Shown: one piece after another, positions 1-8,073 of the stretch
Layout: each line of letters starts with the position of its first letter
How positions within the stretch are numbered: position 1 is the stretch's first letter
Origin: Micromonospora sp. HM5-17
GTDB lineage: Bacteria; Actinomycetota; Actinomycetes; Mycobacteriales; Micromonosporaceae
DNA length: 64,000 bases
Reading direction: 5' to 3'
Assembly (NCBI RefSeq): GCF_003762835.1
Contig: NZ_RJWA01000001.1
Span: 372,001-436,000, forward strand
Notes under the pieces: model-generated
Databases searched by the model: none
What the model was told of the DNA's origin: nothing
Seen by the model: only the letters and a program-made list of their open reading frames with translations
Made by a program: the position numbers and the translations under genes

Positions 1-307
1 CGTCGATCATCACGGACGTGAAGCCGATGCGGATCGCGGTCAGGATCTGCTCGTAGGTGGCGCCGTGGTCCCAGTGGATCGCGATGGGGACGCTGGAGCG
101 GTTGGCCCGCTGGATCACCGCCGCGATCATGTCGGCGCCCACGTGCCGTACCTCGTCGGGGTGGATACCGAGAATCAGTGGCGCGTTCTTCTCCTCGCTG
201 ATCTCCACGATTCCGTTGAACATGGCCCAGTCGCTGATGTTGAACGCGGGCACGGCGAAGTTGTGCTCGTTCGCGACGTCGAGAATCGCCTTGCCGGTCG
301 TCAGCAT
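1..307 (-). CDS. class II (zinc) fructose/tagatose-bisphosphate-type aldolase, partial
   Basis: The first 102 codons are present and the 3' end lies outside the window. The N-terminus is LTTGKAILDVANEHNFAVPA, and residues about 81-86 read HWDHGA, matching the HxDHG motif of class II ketose-bisphosphate aldolases that carries the catalytic Asp and a zinc-binding His. Family members cleave fructose-, tagatose- or related sugar bisphosphates to dihydroxyacetone phosphate and an aldehyde in the cytoplasm. The ATG follows GGAGACCACC. The gene sits 28 nt behind the second sugar permease and is probably the last known member of that operon, which suggests it processes the imported sugar or polyol. 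The exact substrate cannot be read from this part. Confidence 0.85.
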   Translation of the reverse strand, partial: MLTTGKAILDVANEHNFAVPAFNISDWAMFNGIVEISEEKNAPLILGIHPDEVRHVGADMIAAVIQRANRSSVPIAIHWDHGATYEQILTAIRIGFTSVMID

Positions 308-335
308 GTTGGTGGTCTCCTTTTGGGATGGGATG

Positions 336-1184
336 TCAGGCCTTGACGGCGCCGGAGGCGAGGCCGCCGACGAACCGTCGTTGGAAGAGGAGGAAGAGGA
401 GGAGCACGGGAATCGACCCGAGGATGCTCATCGCCATCATCTGGTTCCATTCGTACGAGTGTTGGCCCATGAGCAGTTGAATGCCGATGGGGACCGTGCG
501 CATGTTGTCGGTACGGGTGAGGGTGAGCGCGAACAGGTACTCGTTCCACGAGATCATGAAGGTGTAGACCCCGACCGCGACCAGCCCGGGGACCGAGACG
601 GGTACGAGGACGCGCCAGAGCGCGGTCCAGCCGTTGCCGCCGTCGACCTTGACGGACTCGTCCAGTTCGCGCGGCAGCGTGTTGAAGTACGCCGTGATCA
701 TGATGATCGCGTACGGCAGGGTGAACACCATGTGGGTGAGGATCAGCCCCGGATAGGTGTTGTAGAGGCCGAGCGCGACGACGAGCCCGAAGTACGGAAT
801 GACGAGCGTGATCGGCGGCACCGCCTGGACGCTGACGATCACGGCGTTGATGAGTCGCTGGAGTGGGAAGCGGAATCGGCTGAACGCGTACCCGGCCAGG
901 GTCGCCACCACGAGCGTCAGAATGGTCACCGCGAGGGCGACGACGTAGCTGTTGACGAAGAACCGCAGTTGCGCGGTGTTGCCGAGGATTTCGCGGTAGG
1001 CGTCGAACGAGAAGTTCTCGGTGATCAGCTTCGGCGGTGTCGCGAAGACCTCGCCGTTGCTCTTGAACGAGGTGGAGAGCATCCACAGGACGGGGAGCCC
1101 GGCGAATGCCGCGCCGAGAACCAGTCCGGTGAGAACGCCGACCTTGGCGGCGGTCCGCCGTGCCCTGGAGGTGCGTCCGCGCAT
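336..1184 (-). CDS. carbohydrate ABC transporter permease, MalG-type
   Basis: This 282-residue integral membrane protein has about six predicted transmembrane segments, beginning with KVGVLTGLVLGAAFAGLPVLW. The cytoplasmic EAA loop, where the ATPase docks, reads ELDESVKVDGGNGWTALWRVLVPV, and a conserved NEYLFALTLT stretch follows. These mark the CUT1 family of sugar importers. The ATG lies one base after the TGA of the upstream permease, with GGAGCGG as ribosome site, so the two permeases are translated together. No ATPase gene is in the window. Actinobacterial CUT1 systems often share one MsiK-type ATPase encoded elsewhere, which would explain this. Confidence 0.92.
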   Translation of the reverse strand: MRGRTSRARRTAAKVGVLTGLVLGAAFAGLPVLWMLSTSFKSNGEVFATPPKLITENFSFDAYREILGNTAQLRFFVNSYVVALAVTILTLVVATLAGYAFSRFRFPLQRLINAVIVSVQAVPPITLVIPYFGLVVALGLYNTYPGLILTHMVFTLPYAIIMITAYFNTLPRELDESVKVDGGNGWTALWRVLVPVSVPGLVAVGVYTFMISWNEYLFALTLTRTDNMRTVPIGIQLLMGQHSYEWNQMMAMSILGSIPVLLLFLLFQRRFVGGLASGAVKA

Positions 1185-1185
1185 C

Positions 1186-2148
1186 TCACCGCTCCCTCTG
1201 CTGGCGGACGTAGAAGAAGGCCAGAATCATCGTGAGCAGGAGGACGATCACCGCGCTGGCGGAGGCGGTGGCGAACTCGTACTCGCTGAATGCCTGCTTG
1301 TAGGTGTAGGTGCTGAGCATTTCGGTGGCGTTCAGTGGCCCGCCGCCGGTCGTCATCCAGATCAGCGCGAACTGCTGCGAGGTCCAGATCAGGTCGAGCA
1401 CCGCCATGCTGACGATGACCGGACGCAACTGCGGGAGCGTCACGCTGAGGAACCGCTGGACCGGGTTCGCTCCGTCCACCGCGGCGGCCTCGTAGAGGTC
1501 GGCGGGGATGCCCTGGAGCGCGGCGAGCAGGCTGATCATGAAGAACGGGTAGCCGGACCAGATGTTGACGAACGTCAGGACCCAGAGCGCCTTGCCCGGG
1601 TCACCGAACCAGTTCACCCCGTCGTGGATGAGGCCCAGCGTGCCCAGCACGTAGTTCACCACGCCGGCCGGGTCGAGCAGGAGGCGCCAGATGACGGCGA
1701 TCACCGCGATCGTGAACAGCCAGGGCAGGATGTAGACGATCCGGAAGATGGCCTTGGTGACCCCGCTGAGCAGCGGCGTGTTGAGCATCATCGCGAAGGC
1801 CAGGCCGAGAACCAGGTGGGCGACCGTGCTGACCGTGATGAAGACGAACGTGTTCTTCAGCGCGGTCAGGAACTCCGGATCGGTCAGGACCCTGGTGTAG
1901 TTGGCGAACCCGACGAAGACCGGGTTCTCCTGCACGATCACGTTGTCCCGGAACGAGTAGCTGATCACCATGACGATGGGGACCACCATCAGGACCGCGA
2001 TCAGCAGCGCCGTGGGGGACAGGTAGGCGTACGGCACCAGGCGCCGGGCAACGGCGGCGGGCCGGGCGCGGCGGGGGGTGACCGGTTGGAGGGCCGGCGG
2101 GGCGGCCTCCGGCGCGAGCATGGGGTGGTCGACGTGCGCGGATGTCAT
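1186..2148 (-). CDS. carbohydrate ABC transporter permease, MalF-type
   Basis: This 320-residue membrane protein has a proline-rich cytoplasmic head of about 35 residues. Transmembrane segments follow, starting at PYAYLSPTALLIAVLMVVPI. The EAA motif DLYEAAAVDGANPVQRFLSVTLPQLRP identifies it as the MalF-like half of a CUT1 importer. It precedes the MalG partner with a single-base gap and follows the binding-protein gene by about 60 nt. The gene order, binding protein-permease-permease-aldolase, is typical of a dedicated sugar uptake and catabolic operon. Confidence 0.92.
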   Translation of the reverse strand: MTSAHVDHPMLAPEAAPPALQPVTPRRARPAAVARRLVPYAYLSPTALLIAVLMVVPIVMVISYSFRDNVIVQENPVFVGFANYTRVLTDPEFLTALKNTFVFITVSTVAHLVLGLAFAMMLNTPLLSGVTKAIFRIVYILPWLFTIAVIAVIWRLLLDPAGVVNYVLGTLGLIHDGVNWFGDPGKALWVLTFVNIWSGYPFFMISLLAALQGIPADLYEAAAVDGANPVQRFLSVTLPQLRPVIVSMAVLDLIWTSQQFALIWMTTGGGPLNATEMLSTYTYKQAFSEYEFATASASAVIVLLLTMILAFFYVRQQRER

Positions 2149-2209
2149 CGCTGTCTCCTTGGTCGGGTGCCGCGCCGGTCCACCGGCGCGGCACCCGGGC
2201 CGACGGTCC

Positions 2210-3496
2210 TCACATCTGCGAGGACCAGGCCTCCTGCGACCTGGCGAGGGCGTCGTCGACGCTCTGCTTGCCGGTCAGCACGAGCTGGAGCTGTTCGGCG
2301 AAGCTGCGCATCAGGTCCTCGGACTTTGGCAGGCCCACGAACTCGTTGGCCGGGTAGCCCTGGGAGTAGATGTCGAAGGCGGTCTTGAACAGCGGGTCGC
2401 TCTGGCTGAAGTCCGGTACGGCGGTCTTGTTGCCGGGGAACCCGTTCGCCAGCGTGCTCAACTGGGCGTTGGTCTGCTGGCTGAGCAGGAACTGGACGAG
2501 CTTGAACGCCTCGGCCTTGTGCTTCGAGGAGTTGGCGATCCCGATCCCCCACGACGCGTACGGCATGCCGCGCTGACCGGTGTAGCCGTCCTCGGCCGGC
2601 AGGGCCGCCACCGTGAACTTCAGGTCCGGGTTGTTCTTCTTGATCAGGTTGATGTGCGCGAGCGAGTCGATCACCATGCCGACCTGGCCGGTGGTGAACT
2701 TCTCGACCTTGTCCTGTTCCTTCATCGTGAGCGAGCCGGGCACGATGACCCCGGCGTCGTTCAGGCTCTTGATGAACTCGATCGTGCTCTTGACCGGCGC
2801 GCTGGTCAGGTTGGGCTTGCCGTCGGCGAGCATGCTGCCGCCGGAGGCCCACAGCCAGGACATCACGTCGTTCTGGACACCGTTCGGGACGGCCGTGTCG
2901 AGCGGCAGGGCCCAGCCCTTGACGTTGCCGCCGGTGGCGCTGATCTTCTTGGCCGCGTCCAGGAACTCGGAGCGGGTGCTGGGCACCGCCGAGACCCCCG
3001 CCTTGGAGAGCAGGTCCTGGTTGACGAAGAGCGGGTAGACGAAGTTGACCACCGGGATCATGTACGTCTTCCCGTTGACCTGCACCTGGCTGGCGAGCTG
3101 GCTGGCGTCGTAGTTCGCCTCCCTCATCAGCGGGGTCAGGTCGGCGATCGCGCCCTGCTTGGCGAAGTCGTTGACCCAGGCGCCGTCCAGGCCGACCACG
3201 TCGGGCAGGGTTCTCGACGCCGCCCCGGTCACCAGTTGCTGCTTGGTGGAGGCGTAGGGCGCGCTCAACAGCTTGACCTTGATGTTGGGGTTCTGCGCCG
3301 TGAAGTCGGCGATGAGCTTGTCGAAGGAACCCTCCGGCAGCTCAGGGGCCCACCACTGCGCGAACTCCAGCGTCACCGTCCCGTCCGAGCTCGCGTCGCC
3401 CGAGTCGCCGGAGCCGCAGGCTCCCGCCGCCAACGCGACCGCCACGGCCGCCGTCACTGCTCCCAGTCGCTTCAGCCGGGCTGCGCGTACCGCCAT
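2210..3496 (-). CDS. sugar ABC transporter substrate-binding lipoprotein
   Basis: A bacterial extracellular solute-binding protein (family 1) that captures the substrate for the two permeases downstream. I start it at the ATG at 3496 because GGAAGGAG lies seven bases upstream. This gives a lipoprotein signal: basic head, hydrophobic VTAAVAVALAAGA core and lipobox AAGAC with Cys27, so the protein should be lipid-anchored outside the membrane. The body has features typical of the family, including EFAQWWAPE near the N-terminus and repeated INLIKKNNPDL and AFKLVQFLLS stretches. The 428-residue length is normal. A longer frame reaching 3571 adds a non-signal-like Arg-rich head and is not favoured. 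Confidence 0.92.
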   Translation of the reverse strand: MAVRAARLKRLGAVTAAVAVALAAGACGSGDSGDASSDGTVTLEFAQWWAPELPEGSFDKLIADFTAQNPNIKVKLLSAPYASTKQQLVTGAASRTLPDVVGLDGAWVNDFAKQGAIADLTPLMREANYDASQLASQVQVNGKTYMIPVVNFVYPLFVNQDLLSKAGVSAVPSTRSEFLDAAKKISATGGNVKGWALPLDTAVPNGVQNDVMSWLWASGGSMLADGKPNLTSAPVKSTIEFIKSLNDAGVIVPGSLTMKEQDKVEKFTTGQVGMVIDSLAHINLIKKNNPDLKFTVAALPAEDGYTGQRGMPYASWGIGIANSSKHKAEAFKLVQFLLSQQTNAQLSTLANGFPGNKTAVPDFSQSDPLFKTAFDIYSQGYPANEFVGLPKSEDLMRSFAEQLQLVLTGKQSVDDALARSQEAWSSQM

Positions 3497-3512
3497 GGCG
3501 AACTCCTTCCAT

Positions 3513-3560
3513 GGAGATCTTCTTGCTCTATGCCGGGGAGATCTTTCTGTTCTCTGCCGG
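3513..3560. repeat. two adjacent 24-bp direct repeats in the binding-protein leader
   Basis: Two head-to-tail copies (3513-3536 and 3537-3560) of GGAGATCTTNNTGNTCTNTGCCGG differ at four positions. They lie immediately upstream of the ribosome site of the binding-protein gene, between it and the divergent DeoR gene. A small hairpin, CACGCT...AGCGTG (3569-3583), follows. Spacing of about two helical turns would suit paired repressor binding, but no binding data are implied. Confidence 0.6.
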
Positions 3561-3816
3561 GTTGTCGCCACGCTAGCAGCGTGTTAGAGCTGGGGACAAG
3601 AGCAAGAACGGCAAGACTCGGCTAAGTACTGCATACTCTTGCGAGATGCGGCAGAGCGGGGGCGTCAACGGTAGCGCGTTGACCTGAGGAACGGGCAGGT
3701 AGAGATGAGATGGCTACGGGTGGTGCGCGAGTGTGCCGCACTTCGCCGCTCTGTGCGGCGGTTCGGCTCGCCGGCGCCCGGTTGTGGCATACTGCCGCAC
3801 TAGCGAGGGGGAACAC

Positions 3817-4656
3817 GTGAGCCCTGAGAAGGACGACCGACAGCGCCGCCTGCCCGCGGGACGCAAGGCCCAACTGGCCGCGTACGTCGCCGAGGCCGGG
3901 CAGGTGACCGTGGCTGCGCTGGCCGAACGCTTCGGCGTCTCCATCGACACCGTCCGGCGCGATCTTGATCAGCTCAGCGCCGACGGGGTGCTGGTGCGGA
4001 CGTACGGCGGCGCCGTGAGCCTGGCGACGGCCTTCCGCACCGACCGCACCGTCGACCAGCGGCTCACCATCCAGGAGCGGGAGAAGGAGAAGATCGCGGC
4101 GTTGGCCGCGACGCTGGTCCAGGACGGTTCCACCATCATGATCAACGGTGGGACGACAACCCTGGCGCTCGCCCGTAACCTGCGCCAGCACCGCGACCTC
4201 ACCGTGGCGACGAACAACCTGCTGGTGCCGGCGGCGCTGCCGCCCTCGGCGATCCGGGACATCTACGTCTTCGGCGGGGCGGTCCGCTCGCTCACCCTGG
4301 CCACGATCGGCCCGGTCAGCTTCCGTACCTCCGGCGGCGACGAGCTGGACATCCGCTGCGACCTGGCGCTGATCGGCGTCGGGGCGGTCTCCGCGGACGC
4401 CGGCTACACGACGAGCAATCTCGCCGAGGCGGCGATGATGCGGGACATGATCTCGCGGGCGGCGCGGGTGGCGATCCTCGCCGACTCCTCGAAGTTCGGC
4501 CGTCGGCTCTTCGCGCAGGTGTCAGAGCTGGCCAGTGCCGACTACCTTGTCACTGACTCGATGCCGCCGCCCGATCTGCGGGATGCGCTCGCCGCGAACG
4601 GCGTGGAGCTGCTGACTCCGGCGGCGTCCCCGAGGCCACGACACGCTCCCGCCTGA
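3817..4656 (+). CDS. DeoR-family transcriptional regulator of the sugar operon
   Basis: The 279-residue product has an N-terminal DeoR helix-turn-helix (AGQVTVAALAERFGVSIDTVRRDLDQLSADG, about residues 29-58). A C-terminal sugar-phosphate-binding domain follows, with INGGTTTLALARNL and a TSNLAEAAMMRDMISRA stretch typical of DeoRC. The GTG at 3817 is preferred because GAGGGGG precedes it and the frame upstream is not family-like. It is transcribed away from the importer/aldolase operon across a 320-bp gap. DeoR proteins usually repress such operons until a phosphorylated intermediate binds, so the importer operon is the likely target. Confidence 0.9.
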   Translation: MSPEKDDRQRRLPAGRKAQLAAYVAEAGQVTVAALAERFGVSIDTVRRDLDQLSADGVLVRTYGGAVSLATAFRTDRTVDQRLTIQEREKEKIAALAATLVQDGSTIMINGGTTTLALARNLRQHRDLTVATNNLLVPAALPPSAIRDIYVFGGAVRSLTLATIGPVSFRTSGGDELDIRCDLALIGVGAVSADAGYTTSNLAEAAMMRDMISRAARVAILADSSKFGRRLFAQVSELASADYLVTDSMPPPDLRDALAANGVELLTPAASPRPRHAPA

Positions 4657-4878
4657 GCGACGGCTGCCCGAGCGACGGCTGCTCGCCGCCGTCGGACCGG
4701 CCGCGACGGGCGCGGCCGGTGGCCGGCGCTGCGGTAGCGGGCGGTTCTGCCTGCCCCGGCGGTGCCGCCCAGGGTCGAGGCCACCGCCGTCTTACCCACG
4801 TCCTGCCCCAGCGGACTGGCCCCGATCATCAGAACGATGCGTCCCGTGCCAGCATCCGGGGCCGCGCCCGAGACACCC
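4657..4878. other. intergenic, no gene recognised
   Basis: About 220 bp separate the DeoR gene from the small ribbon-helix-helix gene and mark the left edge of the accessory island. An open frame on the minus strand contains LGQDVGKTAVAST, faintly like a nucleotide-binding loop, but it is short and lacks the rest of an ATPase. It may be debris of a lost gene. Confidence 0.4.
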
Positions 4879-5043
4879 ATGACGCTGGTCAACACCCAAC
4901 TGCCGGTGCCGCTCGTCGGACGCCTCGACCAGCTCGCCGAGCAGGCCACAGCCCGCCGACCCGGCATCATCCGTGAGGCCCTGACCGCGTACGTCAATGA
5001 CCGTACGGCGCCTGTCAGCCGGGACGAGGCCGAACACGATTGA
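4879..5043 (+). CDS. small ribbon-helix-helix (CopG/Arc-like) protein
   Basis: The 54-residue product starts TLVNTQLPVPLVGRLDQLAE, a beta strand followed by a helix, and continues RPGIIREALTAYVNDR, the second helix. This is the usual pattern of RHH DNA-binding proteins and antitoxins. The frame stays open upstream to 4762, but those residues are not family-like, so I start at the ATG at 4879. No obvious toxin partner follows; the next gene is the restriction nuclease about 100 bp downstream. It could be a local regulator of the restriction genes, an orphan antitoxin or a relic. Confidence 0.5.
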   Translation: MTLVNTQLPVPLVGRLDQLAEQATARRPGIIREALTAYVNDRTAPVSRDEAEHD

Positions 5044-5141
5044 GGGACCGCAAGCTCTAAAGGCGAGGTCCGGGGGCATTGGCATCGACAGTGGAGGTCT
5101 CCCCGTGGCTAGGTGCCGTGCTTGCCAGTACGCTCCCTCAC

Positions 5142-6044
5142 GTGTCAAACACGAACCATCACGCTGAGTTTAAGCTGTCGATCACCAAGGCGCTGGCTGA
5201 CCAGCTTTCAGCCGCTTTGAAGAAGCTGACCCCGGCTCCCTTGACCGCCGAGGTGATTGACGTGCTTCCCAAGGGTCCTGGCGTCTACCAGCTATACCTC
5301 GACGGTCAGCCCGTGTACGTCGGCAAGGCGAGCAAGTCGTTGCCCACAAGGCTCCGCAAGCACTATCGAAAGCTGTCGGGTCGCCCTATCACCGGAGAGG
5401 TTTCCTTTGTCTGCCTCTATCTTGAGGAAGATCTAGAGGCGTCAGCGCCAGAGAAGATGCTACTCGGCAAGTACGAGGGCAAGTACGAGCGCGCTGACGG
5501 TGAGCCAGCGCAGAAGCTGCCCTGGAACAACAACGGGTTCGGGAACAACGACCCGGGACGGAGGCGCGATACCAGCGAAGTCGCGGCCAACCATTTCGAC
5601 GCTCTGTATCCGGTCAACCTCGATCTGACGATCGATTGGCTTACCGCAGGCGTGAGGCCGGTCGGCAAGGTGCTGACCGAGCTAAAGGATAACCTGCCGT
5701 ACAATCTTCGCTTCGAGCAGCCCAAGAACAGTACCCGGGCACGTCACGACTACAAGCTTAATGTAGAAGTCCCGTCCCACCCCATGACCGTGCGGGCGGC
5801 GCTCCAGCTGGTCGTGGGCGCACTTCCCGAGGGATGGCAGGGTACTGCTCTTCCTGGCTATCTAATCCTTTACTACGAGAACACCAGCTACAACAGTGCT
5901 CAGTGCTGGTGGAGGCGTTCCGGCTCGGAAGTTATCGAGACCCCAGGACCTGCCTTATTCGCTCCGGCTACGGACATCGTTGAGGAGCCGGATGAGGACG
6001 ACGAAGGCTCTCGTGACAACGGGAACGAAGAGATTGAAACATAG
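5142..6044 (+). CDS. Eco29kI-type GIY-YIG restriction endonuclease
   Basis: The first 160 or so residues match the Eco29kI restriction enzyme family, GIY-YIG nucleases that cut CCGCGG. The signature strands are GVYQLYLDG (47-55) and VYVGKA (58-63). The Arg/His pair is in TRLRKHYRK (69-77), the metal-binding Glu is about 104 (APEKMLL) and the Asn-rich PWNNNGFGNNDPGRR is at 128-141. These correspond to Eco29kI catalytic residues Tyr49, Tyr76, Arg104, His108, Glu142 and Asn154. Eco29kI is about 214 residues, so this 300-residue protein has an extra C-terminal region of roughly 110 residues and an acidic tail. Codon use is much less GC-rich than in flanking genes, a sign of transfer. The GTG at 5142 is my preferred start; in-frame TTG 5079 and GTG 5091 are alternatives. 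Confidence 0.85.
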   Translation: MSNTNHHAEFKLSITKALADQLSAALKKLTPAPLTAEVIDVLPKGPGVYQLYLDGQPVYVGKASKSLPTRLRKHYRKLSGRPITGEVSFVCLYLEEDLEASAPEKMLLGKYEGKYERADGEPAQKLPWNNNGFGNNDPGRRRDTSEVAANHFDALYPVNLDLTIDWLTAGVRPVGKVLTELKDNLPYNLRFEQPKNSTRARHDYKLNVEVPSHPMTVRAALQLVVGALPEGWQGTALPGYLILYYENTSYNSAQCWWRRSGSEVIETPGPALFAPATDIVEEPDEDDEGSRDNGNEEIET

Positions 6045-6121
6045 CTTAGCTTTTTGGTCCCTCTCGTGCGGATGGACCATCCGGCCCGCCGGGCGTAAAG
6101 TGCCGAAGGGTCTGTGTGTCG

Positions 6122-6580
6122 CTAGAGATTATCGTGGGTTGGAGTCGGGACGACTTCGGTTTCCGATTCGATTGGAGCGAGCCCCGCTCGTAGCCGTTCT
6201 ACGACGCTGACGGCTTCTTCCTCCTCAATGTGTCCGACCCATTGCTGGCGCCATGCTGACCCTTCGGCTAGCACCGCGTCGAGCGCTCGTCCGGCCAGGT
6301 CCAAAAGCGACGGGCTAACCGGGATGTCGCGAGGGCCAAGGAAACGCGGTGCGTAGGCCGAGTCCGACGGGGGCGTGCCGGTAAGCGCCTGCGATACCGT
6401 CGCCGCTGCCGCGATCGCACGGGCCGCGTCCTCCGTGCCGAGCGCGGGACCGGCTTGGGCGGCGCGCTCAAGGGTTCGGCGAACCAGGCTGAGGCGCTCG
6501 GGGGTATTCGTCCCTTTCAGGGTTCCGCACCAGTCAACCGCGTCGTCGTTGTCAAATGGTCCGAGCTGCCATGTGGCCAT
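6122..6580 (-). CDS. DUF4259-like protein between restriction and modification genes
   Basis: The 152-residue product begins ATWQLGPFDNDDAVDWCGTL, the characteristic start of DUF4259 proteins (typically WGxGPFDNDDAxDW), and has a helical remainder. The ATG at 6580 is preceded by GAGGAGG. An upstream extension of the frame is Arg/Pro-rich noise. Function is unknown for the family. Here it lies on the opposite strand between the nuclease (convergent) and the methyltransferase (divergent), inside the restriction-modification locus. That position makes a link to control or tolerance of the system possible but unproven. Confidence 0.75.
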   Translation of the reverse strand: MATWQLGPFDNDDAVDWCGTLKGTNTPERLSLVRRTLERAAQAGPALGTEDAARAIAAAATVSQALTGTPPSDSAYAPRFLGPRDIPVSPSLLDLAGRALDAVLAEGSAWRQQWVGHIEEEEAVSVVERLRAGLAPIESETEVVPTPTHDNL

Positions 6581-6732
6581 GGATCCTCCTCGTGTCCAAG
6601 TAGGTCGGTGGGCGTATGGATGGAGGTGGGCGCTGGCGTGGCTTCGGGTCCGATCGGGCCGGGACGACTCGCCGCGCCCGGGCTCGCACGGGCGGCTCAC
6701 GGCGAGAGTGAGCATCGCACACCGCGTGTGGG

Positions 6733-6768
6733 TTTCCAAGATCGGAAACTCCGCGGTATGATTTCGCA
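6733..6768 (+). promoter_or_regulatory. likely leaderless promoter of the methyltransferase with abutting CCGCGG site
   Basis: TATGAT at 6757-6762 ends six bases before the ATG at 6769, the geometry of a leaderless actinobacterial mRNA. A weak -35 (TTCCAA, 6734-6739) lies 17 bp upstream of it. CCGCGG at 6751-6756, the Eco29kI recognition sequence, directly abuts the -10 box. A small dyad TTTCC/GGAAA (6733-6737 and 6744-6748) overlaps the -35. No ribosome site precedes the ATG. Methylation or cognate-protein binding at CCGCGG could tune transcription. Confidence 0.55.
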
Positions 6769-8073
6769 ATGCCTGAGCCGCAGCTGGAGCCAACCCGGGA
6801 TCGCACGTCGGTGGAGTTGTTCGCTGGCGGGGGTGGGCTGGCGATGGCGGTCCATAGGGCTGGCTTTCGTCCTCTCTTGGTCAACGAGATCGTCAAGTAC
6901 GCGTGCGAGACACTTAAGATCAACGCTGCCGAGCCGCGAGGTGAGCGGGAGCGAGTCCCTGGGCCTGGCGAGCGCTGGCCGTTGATCGAGGGCGACGTAC
7001 GCGACGTCAGGTTTGAGTATCTGTGGGGTCAGGTCGATCTGCTGGCGGGAGGCCCCCCTTGTCAGCCTTTTAGCCTCGGGGGTGTCGCTAGGGGCGATGA
7101 GGATAAGCGCAACATGTTTCCGGAGATGATTCGGGCCGTTCGGGAGATTCAACCAAAGGCGGTCATCTGCGAGAACGTCCAGGGCTTGTTGCGCCCATCG
7201 TTTAGGCCCTACTTTGAATACATTGAACGAGCGATGAGCTTGCCGTTTGATGAGCGCGGCGAGGATATCACCTGGCGCGAGCATGATGAAGTATTGCGCA
7301 GCGAGCTATCGAAAGATCCTACTGACCCGAAGCGACGCTATGTCGTGCTTACGACAAGAGTGAACGCTGCTGATTACGGGGTTCCGCAAATCCGAAACAG
7401 GATTATTCTCGTAGCGTTCCGCGCTGACCTCGAAGTCGACATCCAGCGATTTGAGCGCGAAGTGCAGCCAAGTCACTCGGAGGCAGCGCTTATTCGTTCA
7501 ATGCTGGACGGATCCTATTGGGATCGGCACCCCAATGTTCCTGGCCATGTGCGCAAACGGGTTATGTCCCGGATATCGAATACCTTGCCCTTGGATGATG
7601 GAAAGTTGCCATGGCGAACGTTGCGAGACGCCCTCCACGGCACTGATAGTCAGCCCGCGCTTCCGCCGGTGCCATGGGAATGGCTCGATCGACAGGAGCA
7701 TCACCTCGGCGGCTTTACAGACCACATTGGCTGGCCCGGCGCCCGAATCTATCCGGGTCATACGCCTAACGAACTTGACCGCCCCGCGAAGACAGTGAAG
7801 GCGGGAGTGCACGGGGTACCTGGCGGAGAGTCTGTTTTGTTGACTGACGAACTCTGGCCAGAACAGCCGCAGGATTCGCCTTACCCATACCGGCATCGGT
7901 ACATGACCGTACGTGAAACAGCGCGCGTTATGACTTTTCCGGATGATTGGAAGCTTGCTGGTCCACGTGGTGAGCAGATGCGGCAACTGGGCAATGCGGT
8001 TCCCGTGGCCCTTGGTGAGTTCTTCGCTAGGAAGATTTACGCCGCACTGGACGAGGCTGAGAGTCGACGGTGA
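6769..8073 (+). CDS. DNA (cytosine-5-)-methyltransferase
   Basis: This 434-residue C5 methyltransferase transfers a methyl group from S-adenosylmethionine to cytosine. Motif I is SVELFAGGGGLAMAVHRAGF (14-33), and motif IV is GGPPCQPFS with catalytic Cys at about 98. Motif VI is ENVQGLL (about 135-141), motif VIII is QIRNRIILVAFR (about 207-218), and motif X is QLGNAVPVALGEFFA near the C-terminus. The variable target-recognition region lies between VIII and IX. Its neighbour is an Eco29kI-type nuclease, and M.Eco29kI is also a C5 enzyme, so CCGCGG is the probable target; this is inference. Base composition is lower in GC than the chromosome around it. It overlaps the downstream repair gene by GTGA. 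Confidence 0.93.
   Translation: MPEPQLEPTRDRTSVELFAGGGGLAMAVHRAGFRPLLVNEIVKYACETLKINAAEPRGERERVPGPGERWPLIEGDVRDVRFEYLWGQVDLLAGGPPCQPFSLGGVARGDEDKRNMFPEMIRAVREIQPKAVICENVQGLLRPSFRPYFEYIERAMSLPFDERGEDITWREHDEVLRSELSKDPTDPKRRYVVLTTRVNAADYGVPQIRNRIILVAFRADLEVDIQRFEREVQPSHSEAALIRSMLDGSYWDRHPNVPGHVRKRVMSRISNTLPLDDGKLPWRTLRDALHGTDSQPALPPVPWEWLDRQEHHLGGFTDHIGWPGARIYPGHTPNELDRPAKTVKAGVHGVPGGESVLLTDELWPEQPQDSPYPYRHRYMTVRETARVMTFPDDWKLAGPRGEQMRQLGNAVPVALGEFFARKIYAALDEAESRR

Noticed and set aside
4542-4997. Minus-strand frame with LGQDVGKTAVAST, resembling a P-loop
   Set aside because: Only a short stretch resembles a nucleotide-binding loop, the spacing is wrong for a canonical Walker A, and no other ATPase motif follows; at most debris of a lost gene.
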